64,000 nucleotides of DNA from Galdieria sulphuraria (taxonomy: Eukaryota; Rhodophyta; Bangiophyceae; Galdieriales; Galdieriaceae). The position numbers were made by a program, and so were the translations under genes. The stretch lies in NCBI RefSeq assembly GCF_000341285.1, contig NW_005178445.1:1-64000 (forward strand), written 5' to 3'. Every line of letters starts with the position of its first letter. Within the stretch, counting starts at the first letter, position 1. The notes beneath the pieces were generated by a model. The model saw nothing but the letters and a program-made list of their open reading frames with translations, did not search any database and was not told where the DNA came from. Positions 35,701 through 47,275 of the stretch are shown one piece after another.

Positions 35701-35766
35701 GTCACCTACAAATAGTAGAAAGAATGGATTGCTGGGTGTACATTAACAATTCAAAAGATATAACAT

Positions 35767-36609
35767 TTATACATTATCTCGACTTAATCTTTGATGAATG
35801 CCTAAAGTGGCTAGTCTATCAGCTTCTTCATTGCCTTTTAATCCATCATGTCCTTTTACCCAAACAATTTCTATTTTAGCTTTACTTTGTTGATGTACTT
35901 TGTTCCATAAATAGTCCAGACGTTGAATAAGATCCAAATTCTTCAACTCTCCTACTTTTCTTTTCCAGTGGTTAAGTTTCCATTGTTCCAACCAACCTGC
36001 AGTTAAAATATCCTTTACATATCTGGAATCTGTATAAATATATATTTCAGCTTCTGATTCATAAACAATAGGTTCCTTACAAACACTTTCCAAAGCAGCT
36101 ATCATAGCACTCAATTCTGCACGTTGGTTGGTTTGTACTTGACCCAACAATGGTCTACTTATATTTCTTGAGTCTCCATCACCAAAATAAACTCCATATC
36201 CTGCCTTTGCACTACAACTTCCATTCGAAATACAAGCACCATCAGTATATAGTTTAAGTATACGCTTCCCTTGTTCCTTATATTGTGGATTGACACAAGT
36301 AAAAGGTTCATTAAATGGAACATGGAATAGAAAAGTTCCAAAGTCTTCTCCTAATCCTGCTAGAGTTTTCACAAATTCTTCAGCTGCTTCTCTTCTTTTA
36401 AAACTCTTATATCTTGTGTTTCTTACACGATGAACGAGGTCTTTACAAGCATCCCAATTGTCTACTACTCCAGTAAACCCATTCTTACCTCCAACTATGG
36501 CATAATATTTATTTTTTGAGCTATTCCAACGATACTTTTGAGTACGACGACTAGTCTTTTCAGTCAAGGCTTTCGAAACGCGACCCGCCAACATCTTCTG
36601 TGTAGACAT
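35767..36609 (-). CDS. Ribonuclease H1 with N-terminal hybrid-binding domain
   Basis: A 280-residue protein from the ATG at 36609 (MSTQKMLAG); the frame stays open to 36798, but that start would run to within 5 bp of the divergent gene. A basic N-terminus (about 1-35) may be a mitochondrial or plastid targeting peptide. The hybrid-binding domain (KYYAIVGGKNGFTGVVDNW ... YKSFKRREAAEEFV) lies at about 35-85. The catalytic domain follows, with LYTDGAC (first Asp), NQRAELSAM (Glu), IYTDSRYV (second Asp) and VKGHDG...NEEADRLA (His and last Asp): the full DEDD set. It cleaves RNA in RNA:DNA hybrids. No intron. Confidence 0.93.
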   Translation of the reverse strand: MSTQKMLAGRVSKALTEKTSRRTQKYRWNSSKNKYYAIVGGKNGFTGVVDNWDACKDLVHRVRNTRYKSFKRREAAEEFVKTLAGLGEDFGTFLFHVPFNEPFTCVNPQYKEQGKRILKLYTDGACISNGSCSAKAGYGVYFGDGDSRNISRPLLGQVQTNQRAELSAMIAALESVCKEPIVYESEAEIYIYTDSRYVKDILTAGWLEQWKLNHWKRKVGELKNLDLIQRLDYLWNKVHQQSKAKIEIVWVKGHDGLKGNEEADRLATLGIHQRLSRDNV

Positions 36610-36802
36610 GCCAAGCTTTGGTATGACACCCCAATATGTCCAACAAAGAGATGACCACCTAATATGCGTATGTAGACCAAAAGAGTAACACAGTCGACTG
36701 TTTCGTTTCCAATTCAACCAAATGAACAACTGAAAACCAATCATCATCAAACAACTGCCATTGCTTTTTGGAACATTTTCTCCCTCCCAAAAAGCCAAAT
36801 AT
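36610..36802. promoter_or_regulatory. Divergent promoter region, RNase H1 / VTT protein
   Basis: A 193 bp spacer between two start codons that point away from each other; by position it must hold both promoters. No motif is claimed. Confidence 0.4.
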
Positions 36803-37877
36803 ATGAAAAGAGAATACCGTTGTTGTTTTTCATTGATAGGAGTTGTATATCAACTCACTAGTAGAAGATATTACAGGAATTGTTGCAACAGACAACCTAT
36901 TTGTTGTTATAGTCACAAAGGTAGTTTTGTGTCTGTTGCAAAGAAAAATCTCCGAGTAGTTACTCCTCAACTTGTTTGTCGGACAGAAGAGAGACCTTCT
37001 TCTCAACAAGTATCCAACTCGAATAAGAAATATACAACGAAAAGCATCACCAAAGGAATAGCTGTCCTGTTATTATTGTTATTATTTTTGGGTAAGTCTC
37101 TTGTCTATGGAGTGAATTAGGGAACTTCATAGAATATGTCTAGTATATGTTCACAATAATTGGCCTATATTATCGAGGCAAGTTGAAAGTTTGTAAAAGA
37201 TTGTATAGATTCTGAATATTGTGATAGATTGGATATGAAAAGTAGTTTGCAATGGATTCAGTCACTTGATTTACCTTTACGTTTCGTTATTTTCTTTGGA
37301 GTACATACCATAGCTGTTGTTGGTTGTTTTCCTGGTACGGTTGCTATAGAAATGGCAGCTGGATTATCCATGAATCTGTATTATGGACTTGCTTGTATGT
37401 ATACTTCCAAATTATTGGCAGCTATGGTATCCTTTTTATTAGCCAAAAGTATTTTATATCGTTGGACTCAAAAGAGACTTGAACAATATCCACAAGCAAA
37501 GAAATGGATGGATGCTATAGCTCAACAAGGCTGGAAACTGGCATTGTTTTCTAGGTAAGAACGTAATAATATATTACTTAATTCTTATTTATGAAAAAAG
37601 GTTATCGCCTATTCCATCTTTTATCAATAACTATTTGATTGCACTGTCGCCCATCTCCTTTCATGATTATATGATAGCCACCATTGTAGGTATTATTCCC
37701 TTTCTATTTCAAGTAGTAGCGTTGGGTGCTGGTATACAAGAAATGAGACAACAACTTTCATGGATAACTTTATCCAAATACATAGCAATTATTTTAGGAA
37801 TAATAGGGTTAGGTTATTATACCAAGAAAATGTTTCATTCCATGTGGGAAGAAAGCGATCATCACTCCCAAACATAA
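36803..37877 (+). CDS. VTT-domain (TVP38/TMEM64, DedA-like) membrane protein, probably organelle-targeted
   Basis: Three-exon model: 36803-37091, 37209-37554 and 37601-37877; phases agree and give 303 residues. Exon 1 supplies a basic, Ser/Arg/Asn-rich leader followed by a hydrophobic run (GIAVLLLLLLFL). Exon 2 carries FFGVHTIAVVGCFPGTVAIE, typical of the VTT domain start. Exon 3 begins RLSPIPSFINNYLIAL, the family's 'R..P..PF...NY..G' type motif, and ends in two more TM helices. VTT/DedA proteins include lipid scramblases and transporters. The leader suggests plastid delivery, as for cyanobacterial-type relatives in plants. The exon 1 join rests on splice signals (GG|GTAAGT, TATAG|AT), so a shorter protein starting at 37235 is the alternative. 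Confidence 0.75.
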
Positions 37878-37890
37878 AAGGAAGGACAAT

Positions 37891-38176
37891 ATGGCTTTCA
37901 CACTTGGATCGATTTTATTGGCCACTTTATTAACTGCCAACGCTTTAGCTATCTTAAATGAAGAACGCTTTTTATCTAAAGTGGATTGGAGTTATGAACA
38001 AACTCGAGTGGACCCTAGTGGTATAAAGGCACAAATAAGTCGACTCTTATATGCCTTTCGTGTGATTATGAGAGGTATGGGGTACAATCAAAAACACTTG
38101 TATTTACTTGCAGCAACTAGTTCCTTTGATCGTTCTCAATATTTTAACTATACTGGTGTTGTTGGTTATAGGTTGA
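37891..38176 (+). CDS. YOS1: YOS1 / IER3IP1 family ER-Golgi transport protein
   Basis: Two exons, 37891-38074 and 38121-38176, joined across a 46 nt intron (AGAG|GTATGG ... CTAG) give 79 residues, the normal family length. The N-terminus MAFTLGSILLATLLTANALA then ILNEERFL is diagnostic, and the splice restores the conserved end RVPLIVLNILTILVLLVIG. Without splicing, the frame would run into an unrelated 147-residue ORF. YOS1 binds Yip1/Yif1 and is needed for COPII vesicle traffic from ER to Golgi. It has two hydrophobic segments. It starts only 13 bp after the stop of the VTT gene. Confidence 0.93.
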
Positions 38177-38879
38177 ATTTTCAGAAATCAACGTTGGCAA
38201 CTCTCGCTATGAAAATAACTTTCCAGATAGGATCCACAAACCGCTTATATCTTCATCCAGACAATAAAAACTCACAATATTGCATATCAGAACAAGCAGC
38301 CATATCTTCCCAACCCTGCAAAAGATATTTGTGAGAATATTCAGTGTGAATAAGTCCACGTTGAGACTTGATTATTATACATAGAGCGCTAGCGCAACTT
38401 GGGCGGTTCTCTATTCTCAACAATATCGACTTCCATACAGGCAAAGAATTTGTGAAACTGGAGTTTATGTTCTCTTCATAAATTATGCTTTTTCAATTCA
38501 ATTCTTATACATTATACGCAACTTGAACGATTTTCATAAAGTTAACTGTAACTTCGAACGCTTCAACGATGCCTTTATCCACTGAATAACTGAAAGTTCC
38601 AATCAAGCACAATCAGATCGCTGGTACTGATAGTGTTACAAAAGTTCACAGTTGAAGTTCAGAGGCTATCCAATGAGTCTCCTTTGAGGAACCAAATATG
38701 GAATTAGAAGAAACGAACGGGTCCTTTTCAAGGTTTATACCTTCCTATGTCAACTACAATGCCATACACACTGCTATGGTTGGTTTGTAAATGGTAACAT
38801 GGGTGGCGTAACCCGTTTTTTAATCACCTTGTGCAAAGAATTCTCTCCGAGATGCAAGTTCGATGTCTTTATACAGACA
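38177..38879. other. Spacer between YOS1 and MFS remnant
   Basis: No gene supported. The right part (from about 38700) may still belong to the decayed transporter. Confidence 0.4.
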
Positions 38880-39970
38880 ACAATTGGCATATCCATCCTT
38901 TAAGGAGTTTTGTTTGGTTTGCTCACGTTTGGATTCATAGCTGAATATTTTGGAAGAAAAAATGGACTTCTTACTTTCTTTTGTTTGGCTTTTCTTGGAA
39001 ACGTTGTGGAAATAGTCTAAAAGATGGTATAAACGTAGATGTTACCTTGTGAATGATATGTAACGATTCAAACGTCATAAAAGATAGTGACGATGTTGAT
39101 GCAACAAAAGAGAAGGACGAGTCACCAGATTGGCAAATGGAATGGAAGTCATTAGAAATTGTGCATCTTCCACGGCTTGTGAATATCGAGCTGGCTTGTC
39201 ACAATGTCCATGTTGATGGCTGTTTTCTGGTTGCAAGCATCAACAAGTCACGCGAGTTGTATTTGCTGTAGCAATTCTTCCAATGACTGAAGTTCCTATC
39301 AATCGCAATCATATAACAGACTCACAAATGAATCTTCAAGACAGAGACGGTTCGCAAGAGTCGTTTTAATGGCTTCGATTTTTGTTCTTTTCATTCTCTA
39401 TTTTGCGTTTAGAAGCATTAGATGTATTACTATGTGATCTCTTGTCTATTGGCTGAACTATTCATGAGAAACATTTGAAGACCTTGTCCTGCAATCAGTT
39501 TTAGAAGTCTCCTTGTTCAAAGTGTTTTGGACGTCACTTGCAGGTACGGTAACATAGGCCAAGCGGGTATCTTTCATGGTTTCTTTTGGCATCTGAAGAC
39601 TCAGCCTGTTGCTTATATCATTCGAATAATGTTGGCTAACGTTTTTCAATGTTTCATTTTCATTCCTGTATATTTGATTCCTACGAAGGCATTTCCAACC
39701 AGAATGTTTGCTATTATGAAAGGTCATTGCTCCTTTCTCGTAATAATGAATGCAATTATATTTCCGCAAATATGGAAATTGTTCAGAGTGAGGAATATCT
39801 GAAGAGTCCGTACAATCTATAGCTTAGTATTGGATTTGGCATTTCTGGGATTGATTATCGCCATAGCATTTGTTCCAGAATACTTCAAAAGAACAAACTG
39901 TTTGGGAAATGTTCACGGTTTAATGAACTACGTCTTCGATATGCAGATAGAACGCCTCTATGCAAATAAC
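38880..39970 (+). pseudogene. Decayed MFS transporter, first copy
   Basis: Ordered fragments of a Major Facilitator Superfamily permease. At 38886-39017 a frame reads IGIS then, after an in-frame stop, GFIAEYFGRKNGLLTFFC, the loop 2-3 'G..ad..GRr' signature. At about 39655-39745 comes VYLIPTKAFPTRMFAIMKGH, the 'yi.paE.fPtr.R....G' signature before TM10-11. At about 39845-39920 comes LGLIIAIAFVPEYFKRTN at the C-terminal end. The pieces lie in different frames with stops between. The two signatures together point to the sugar/phosphate permease group. A second remnant lies at 48680-49230 on the other strand. Confidence 0.7.
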
Positions 39971-41507
39971 GGATGAAGACGTACGATGGTGTATGCATGG
40001 GAGCTTACCACAACATCTTCGGGGAGGAATTTCATTAGTCTCTTTGTTTTTTTTGCTATTCAAATGATTCAACAATGGTCTCTCCAAGACATTTCCAAGT
40101 GCAAAAAGTTTCTGCCCTATTGATGAACTATAATGACCTGAACCTCGAATGTACGAGCTCCTTCGGACTGAAGTATGGGAAAGAAAGAAGTTATCTTGAG
40201 AGAGAAAAATTCTGAGGAGATGGCAACATATGACTCTGGTGTAGAAGAATGCTATAATTAAGAGGAAGAACACTGGCGACAAGAATAATATATACATACA
40301 TATATGGCAATCAGTGAAGTCTTGTCTCCTTGCGTTCTCAATACTTCGTGCTTTTTACTAAATGTATGCTACTTGTTTCGCAGTCAAGATATTGAATCTT
40401 TTCATTACTTGAACAACACGATAAGAACCAATACTTGTGTTCCGACTCTTTTTCAAAATAACTTTTCAGCATGGTTTGAGAAAAAACGTTCGGTTCTGGT
40501 AATACCGACCTAAATACATTTTCGAAGAAATAGAGATACGGCCTAAATATAAATGTGTATCCAAAAACAAACATTTCAACAACGATACAGAGTAAGAGTA
40601 GTAACAACAAATGTGGTTCGGACCAATGCAACTTAACGAAGGCTTCAAAACTATTGGGTGTGTGGCAGGTTTGCACCAAAACTTGGGTTGCCTCGGGAAT
40701 ATTTCTCGTCAGAACTTTTGGAATTCGCTGCAATTTCTGTAGACAAGCAGATAAGTGAATGTTACAAGTTATCTAGTAAGCCATGAGCTAGTTGTATTGG
40801 AAGCAATTTAAAAGAGCAACGAGGAGCTGAACAGCAAAAGTGTTTTCTTCTCCTTTAGAAGCTGCTTTCAAAGAGCCGAACGGAAGCGAAACGAGACCCA
40901 GTATTGCTGAATTCCTATTTTATCCTGTTTCTCTTTAGGACCTGTCTTTCTTAGAGTGTCGTACATTCAAGGAGTTGTCTTGGAAGGTTAAAAGGAAATG
41001 GGAGACAGAGCCTGAAATTCATGGTAAGTTGATCTCAGATAAACGAATAACTTCCCTGAAGCGAGTTGGCGGTAAACCTCAAAGAAAGAAGATGAATGCA
41101 AATATTTCATACCATTTTCAAGAGAAGCAAGTAAAGTTGAAAATAGTGAGCTGCCGAGAAATTGCTTAGAAAACTTAAACTTGATACAAAAAGGAGTTAG
41201 CACTGCAAACGAGAAAAAAAAGGCAATAAAACTGGCGAACTCATTTCTTCAGCCGTATTTGTTTGAGTAGTACTTCTTTTCCATCTGACTTAAGAAAAAC
41301 GGACCAAACTTAGAGCAGCCTGGGAAATATCAAAACAAGGAGCATATAGTAGCTACGACTCCTGATCATTACATTGCTTGTAGTAGTTTTTTGGACCCGG
41401 CAGGAGGAGGATAGGTATATGAGCCGATTATCTGACTTGTTTGATCGAGGTTTCTCTCCCTTTGTCTATCAGCGGCACTGTAATAAATTTTACGCAGCCG
41501 GAAATAA
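39971..41507. other. Gene-less stretch
   Basis: The minus ORFs at 39920-40297 and 40338-40733 contain hydrophobic segments (for example LLLLLLLCIVVEMFVFGYTF) but no recognised family. They could be debris of a membrane-protein gene. A + strand ORF at 40975-41169 is unassigned. Confidence 0.4.
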
Positions 41508-42371
41508 TTATCCTGTTAAATAATGTATATGAGAGAATAGAATAGAAAACGTACGATTCGCAATGCCTTTTTGTAAGAAATTTTGGATGACGTCTACCTT
41601 CCTGAGGATATATTGTGAAAGCAATAAGAACAATTTCCGGTTTAGTAGGTTCCAGATGGAGAGTTCAAGTGAAAGCATATTGTAATCAACACCAACAGAA
41701 CAAATTAAGATGCTACTCGAGATTTCCATATGATACATGTATAAGAAAATATTTACATCGGTGATCATGTTAGCGTGAAATAGCATCTTGACAAGTCTCG
41801 AGTGATGCTGGGTTTTTATAAATCGTTTGAAAGTTGGGTACATTATTGGAATGATATTAATGACAGAAGTAGTTATGCAAAAAATGACGTGACTATATCT
41901 GGTGCAACCCAATTCTGCATTTCCTGCAAACACCAACAAACCAGATGACAAGCCATTTTCGTGAGTCTTTCCAAGGATACTTGCGAAAAGTTTACACAGA
42001 GAAAAAGGGAAGAAAGAGCGCGATTTTTGGCAAAGTCAATCTTATCATCACTCCTGTACCGATATACAACAAATATACAAACCAAAAAGTTAGAAACAAT
42101 TTGAAAAAAGTTGTACACATTCAAAACCAAGAAATAAGTAGGAAAAAGGTGATTCACAGTACTAAGAGCCAACAAAATCAAAATGATAAATGCAAGCTCA
42201 ACTAGAAAAATTCCATCAAACAGAAGCAAAAGCGAGCAACCGAACGACTTTAACCAAATGGTGTTAGATATGCTGAAACTGTATCATGGATCTGTAAATA
42301 ACATACAAAGCAACAAAATATAGCATGGTGAAGGTTTTTTCACGACCCTCCAAAGTGTGCTATCGTAAGTT
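41508..42371 (-). CDS. Possible multi-TM membrane protein (gene or remnant), unrecognised
   Basis: The minus strand carries successive hydrophobic open segments. GREKTFTMLYFVALYVIY lies near 42310. A 357 nt ORF at 41873-42229 includes ELAFIILILLALSTVNHLF and FLVCIFVVYRYR. Another at 41508-41951 includes ITTSVINIIPIMYP and LLNRKLFLLLSQYIL and overlaps the first in a different frame, with an AG acceptor between (GTTTGCAG|GAAATG). The layout is what a short-intron multi-TM gene would give, but I could not fix all exon joins, and decay is equally possible. No family recognised. Confidence 0.3.
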
Positions 42372-42497
42372 TACTCCTCTATTGCATTTTTCAATTTCTT
42401 GTTAATGACTGGATACAACAGAATAGAAACACTGATTCTGAAATTGGACGCACTTGATAATGAGAAAAATATGAATGCTAATGCCCGCTTATGAATA

Positions 42498-43123
42498 TTA
42501 AGGCTTCGTGAGCAAAGAAAGGTACACAACAAGAGCACATATGCTAAGAACACTCCAAACAGCATGTAGCTGTGCCCATTTCCTAAGTAGCCTTATGGTT
42601 TCCAAGGATGATAAGTCACCACCCGGAACAAGTAGTAGGTCATTTGTTGGCTTGATTGCAACGAACGTAAAAGGAGGAATAGCTCCTATTAGCAGAGCAC
42701 CAGCGAGCCATCCTCCATCAGCTGAAGACCACCACGATAATAGGCCAAAAAGCGTGCTGAGAACTGCTAGTGGCAACTGCATCACAGTCGCCCGCTTGTA
42801 ACTTGGTGTCCACTGAGAAAAGGCAACAAGAGCGCCGCAACTCATTCGTGCGGGATGCTCAACGAGGCTAATGTAAATTGCCGCTCCAGAAAACACACAC
42901 ACACAAGTTAGGACTGCCTAAAAATTGATAACTTTGCGTAGAATGCTCTTCAAGTAGGCTTTAGATTGTTATTAACCACAAAAAGCGTTTTGGATGATCA
43001 ACAGACCAGCTGACAATATACCGTGAACTGCGAAGACACACACCCTTTCCTTTCCTGTATTACGAAAGCCTTCCCCCACTGTCTTAGATTCTCGAATCCG
43101 CGGTAATCAATTTGAGGCTCCAT
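42498..43123 (-). CDS. DUF1772 (anthrone-oxygenase-like) membrane protein
   Basis: Two-exon model on the minus strand: 43123-43022 (MEPQIDYRGFENLRQWGK...) and 42917-42498, in phase across a ~104 nt intron (ACG|GTATAT ... TTTTTAG|GCA), giving 173 residues. Exon 2 is clear: AAIYISLVEHPARM, FSQWTPSYKRATVMQ, IKPTNDLLL and LLRKWAQLHAVWSVLS are hallmarks of DUF1772, a four-TM family whose fungal members are called anthrone oxygenases. The true substrate is unknown in algae. Exon 1 is less certain, being predicted only from phase and splice signals. It diverges from the ABCG gene 133 bp away. Confidence 0.8.
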
Positions 43124-43256
43124 CAAATTTGAGGGACAAACAAAAATCAATGGTGGTGATCGAATTTGTCTTGGGGTTCTCTTTTGGACAAATACTATCC
43201 GTAGATAATAATTGACTCCCCTACAACCTTTGAATAGCTGATAACCAGTTCTTCAA
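43124..43256. promoter_or_regulatory. Divergent promoter region, DUF1772 / ABCG
   Basis: A 133 bp spacer between opposite start codons; by position it must serve both genes. No motif is claimed. Confidence 0.4.
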
Positions 43257-45654
43257 ATGGCAAACATAGAACCTTTGACAGAAGAAATCAAGCCAGCAGA
43301 TGTTGATGATGCCTATAGTTTCGACCCTCTTGCGCTGATAGATGTAACTTGTGATAATAAGACCGAGCAACAATCGTCTACTCTGAGACCAAAAGTTTCC
43401 CTCAAGTTTGAAGACCTCTGTGTGAATGTTAATGAGAAGAATTTTTGGAAGAAACTTCCAGACGAAAAGAAAATCTTGCAAAATATAGCAGGAACGGTTC
43501 GTTCTGGCCAACTCCTTGTTATTATGGGTCCTTCAGGCTCTGGGAAGACGACCTTGTTGAACGCACTTGCAGGAAGACTGTCTGCATCAGGAAATTTTAA
43601 CGCAACTGGGACAATAACGGTGAACGGAAAGAAAAGGAATCCAGCTACTTTCAAGAAAGTGCGGCAACTATTCTTCTAAGATGTTTTTACGCTCACCAAC
43701 TTTTTAGATAAGTGCATACGTTATGCAGGACGAAAATATGTTTGGAAATTTGACTGTTGAAGAGCAAATTTCCATTTCCGGTAAGTTACGACTTCCGAGA
43801 ACTTTTTCGGAGCAAGAGAAAAGACGTCGTATCGAAGACGTAATTTCTGAGATGGGTCTGATGGAGACAAGAAAAACATTTATCGGTTCAGAAAACAGGC
43901 GAGGTGTTAGTGGTGGGGAAAGGAAACGAGTGAGCATTGGTAAAGAATTGGTAACAGACCCTTCTTTACTATTTTTGGATGGTTAGTTATTTTGATCTGT
44001 TCGTCTTTACATCCTCAAAACCCTGTATGACAGAACCGACTTCCGGACTGGATTCATTCAACGCCGAAAATGTCGTTAAAACGTTGGTTCGTTTATCGAA
44101 GGATCATCGTGCCATCGTGATGACAGTTCATCAACCGGGAAGCAATATATTCAATCTTTTTGATATGCTATTGTTGCTTTCGAAAGGAAAAATAATGTAT
44201 TTTGGACCAGCAAAGAAAGCGGTCTCATATTTCTCTCTTTTGGGATACGAGTGAGTTTTTTTCCGCAAATACCCGTAGTCTATTCAGGGAACTTCGAAAC
44301 AGGTGTCCAAGTCATTCTAATCCCGCAGACTATTTCTTGGATCTAATTGCGGTGGATATTCGTTCATCTAAGCTAGAACAGGATTCACTTTCCCGTATTG
44401 CATTTCTTCATAAAGCATACAACGAAAATGTATCTCTACAAAACAGAATCAGAGAAAAAGGTGCGTAGAAGTGCATATTTGATTTTTATTCTCAACTTTT
44501 AAAAAATGAAATTCTTATTGGAAAGAGGCCACATGGGAAAGCACAGAAGATTCGAACGGAATGAACGAGAATGAAACTTGGGAGAAGCATCCTTATCCGT
44601 ATTGGATGGAATTTTCTATTTTATTGATTCGTGCATGGAAACTTCTTATTCGCGAAAGAGTTGTTGCTGGAATTCGTACAGTCCAAACCTTGGTGGGATA
44701 TCTTATTTATCATCTTCTATATCTATGTACATTTTGTATTGACTCTGCTTTTCTTTGAATAGATTTTTTCGATACTAGTTGGTCTCATTTGGCTTAACAA
44801 AGGGCGAAATATCTCCTCCAGCAACTATGAAGGTATAGAAGGTGTATTATTTTACATTCTTATCATTCAAAGTTTCATGGCAATATTTGGAATAATATTT
44901 GCATTCCCACTGGAACGTTCGATTGTTTTGAGAGAGCGTGCTAGTGGCATGTATCGAGTGTCCGCTTATTACCTTTCAAAGATACTGGTGGAGCTTCCTC
45001 GAACAATTTTGTTTTGTTTGCTATTCTGCGTTGTGGTAGGAATATATCTTTCAAGGGCGAAATTTGTGCTAACCTTTGAAGTCATATTGGATGATTGGCC
45101 TTCGAGATTCCGTAGACTCTTTTTTTCTCTTTGTTGTTGTCATGCTTTTGAATTCATTGACCGTCGAAGGAATTGCTTTGACTGTTTCTGTATGTAGATT
45201 TAATGTTTTGAAGACACTTTTAATGAATGTTTTAGGCAGCAGCACCAACACCGAAGGTAGCTGCAGTAACCGTACCACTTATTTTAAATATAGCTGTTCT
45301 TTTTGGAGGTGCTTTGTTATCAAACGCAGAGATACCGAATCATTTTGTTTGGTTAAAATTTTCATCTTTTATGAAATATTCATATGGGGCATTGATGCAA
45401 AACCAGTTTGTCGATTTTGCGTTTCAGAGCCTTAGTAAGACTTGCGTCATTTGCGACGGGAATGAAGTTCTTGAAGATTCTGGAATCACCGATTTCTCCA
45501 TGGCGGGAAATATTGGAGTAAGAGAATGCCTCTCAGTTTCGTACTATCATAAATTTTCTATGAACAGATGCTGCTAATGGAATTGTTAGTCTTTCGAATA
45601 GCGGCATATTTGGTTCTACGAATGAGAGGTCCCAAACACGACAAAGCCTTGTGA
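43257..45654 (+). CDS. ABCG (White/BCRP-type) half-size ABC transporter
   Basis: Nine exons: 43257-43658, 43708-43981, 44034-44250, 44303-44460, 44526-44726, 44779-45035, 45082-45189, 45236-45517 and 45568-45654. All phases agree and give 661 residues, the usual half-transporter length. The N-terminal ATPase has Walker [17 protein letters not shown] (about residue 91), Q-loop [14 protein letters not shown], signature [12 protein letters not shown], Walker B SLLFLDEPTSGLD (completed by splicing) and H-loop MTVHQPG. The C-terminal membrane domain includes [32 protein letters not shown] and a Cys-bearing loop (CVICDG). Such half-transporters dimerise to export lipids, sterols or xenobiotics. Introns are 46-65 nt; intron 6 has a textbook GCTAAC branch site. 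It looks whole; the unspliced frames only seem broken. Confidence 0.93.
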
Positions 45655-47275
45655 GCGTTGAAATGCAGTCGGATAGGTATCCTCTGATTGGTTGGAATTG
45701 CCTTTTTATTATAAAGGCAAATGTCCCATTATTGTTTTGTTTTTGTTTCCTTCTTTGTTCTTTGTACTGATGGTGCTTATTTGGTATGGTATCAAAGGTT
45801 GAAAGCTTTTGAAATAACTTTTTAAAAAAGGTAGCAATGATAACAACAAAAATATTTGAGATAGAAATCACAATTCTATCAGGGGGCGACTATCATTTTG
45901 TGTTGAGCATATGCAGCCTCACTCATTCTTTTCAAACTATTACGCTCTCACTTGTTATATTATTTGCGTCATTCTGTCAAATCTTAAAGGTTCCTCTCAC
46001 TTTGTCCCCACATGGTAGTCTTTCCTTTTTATGACGTGAAAAACTTGTTTCATTTTGGCCTTTACGAAGACTTTGAAAGATTGGCTTAGTAACTTCGATG
46101 GAAAGAATCGAAATGCAAGCTTGCAGTTGACTTGTGAAGTAAACTACTATAGTGCGACTGAAACTGGCTTTTAGTGGACAAAATGGTCAAAAACATTGAA
46201 AAGCCACAATCCTTCCTTATTTGCTTCCTGCAGAAAATGGAGTCGCAAAGTATATTTTGCATTCATTTTCAAGTCTGCAACTTTTGCTCGTTTGTTATAC
46301 ATATATATAGATAAGGATGTTGACAACCAAGAGAGTTGTATGAGTTGAAACTGATGTATTTTCGAGTTTATGCCGGTAATGATGTTAGCCAAAAACCTCT
46401 CCATTTTTTCAGTTTGCTTCCACCCGCTAAGACGTTAAGAAGAAGATAGATGTAAAAATTATCGCCGTTGCTTTCTTGATGGACAACTAGAAAGAAATGC
46501 AAAGACTAAGACATTTGCATTCGTAGTTCTTTGGAAACGACCCTGTCGGTTTCATAAATTCTGGGTTTTCGAGGAAATAGCAATTCAAGATCTGAAAGAG
46601 AGATTGAAACAAGAAAGATGTGTTTTTGTGGAATAGATGCTTTATATCGTAGAAGGAAGATATGCAGAATGAAGAGAAGGGTTATCTAGTATTTCTGCAT
46701 TGTAGGAGGACTCTCCGGAGAGATACAATGGTGGAAAAAAAGCCATTTTCCTGCCTGAAAATCGAATACCAGTAGTTCTTCTCTCAAGATGAAAGAATAG
46801 AAACAACCGTCAAATGCTGATTATCAAGAGAAGCTTCTACACTTTTCTAAAAATCAACGCAAAATGCATATCAAAGTATGACAATGTTCTACCGATCTGC
46901 TACAAGACTGTACTGCCAGCTAAGAGCAATTCTCAAAAAAAAGAAATGAATAGTCACTAGCACAAAAAGGAATAAAGTGCAAGCTTCAGTCACCTACGAA
47001 TAATTCTTGTCTAGGTGAAACTCTCCGACCTATCAAAATTACTAAAGGTTAAATATAAGAACAAGAGATCCAAAAAATGGAAACTTTACAAATCGATGTA
47101 AAAGAAAAGATTTGTTGAAGTACATCAACAATGCAGTGAAAGGCAAGTAGGTACAGAGAGAAAAAGGGCTCAACCAGTATAAGAAAAAAATTCCAAACTC
47201 GTTTGAAAGAATAGTATGACTCTAACTGTTAGTCACTTTGCTCCGCGATTGTGTTACGAAGTTTTTTTAAGTTGC
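45655..47275. other. Gene-less stretch after ABCG
   Basis: Nothing convincing. Short ORFs on both strands lack homology, and no RNA gene was seen. Confidence 0.45.

Noticed and set aside
36610-36798. Longer N-terminus for RNase H1 (63 extra codons)
   Set aside because: It would put the start 5 bp from the divergent VTT gene's ATG, and the extra part is not conserved in type; the ATG at 36609 is preferred.
38121-38334. 147-residue reading of the YOS1 locus
   Set aside because: Removing a canonical 46 nt intron restores the conserved YOS1 C-terminus and normal length; the longer frame is intron read-through.
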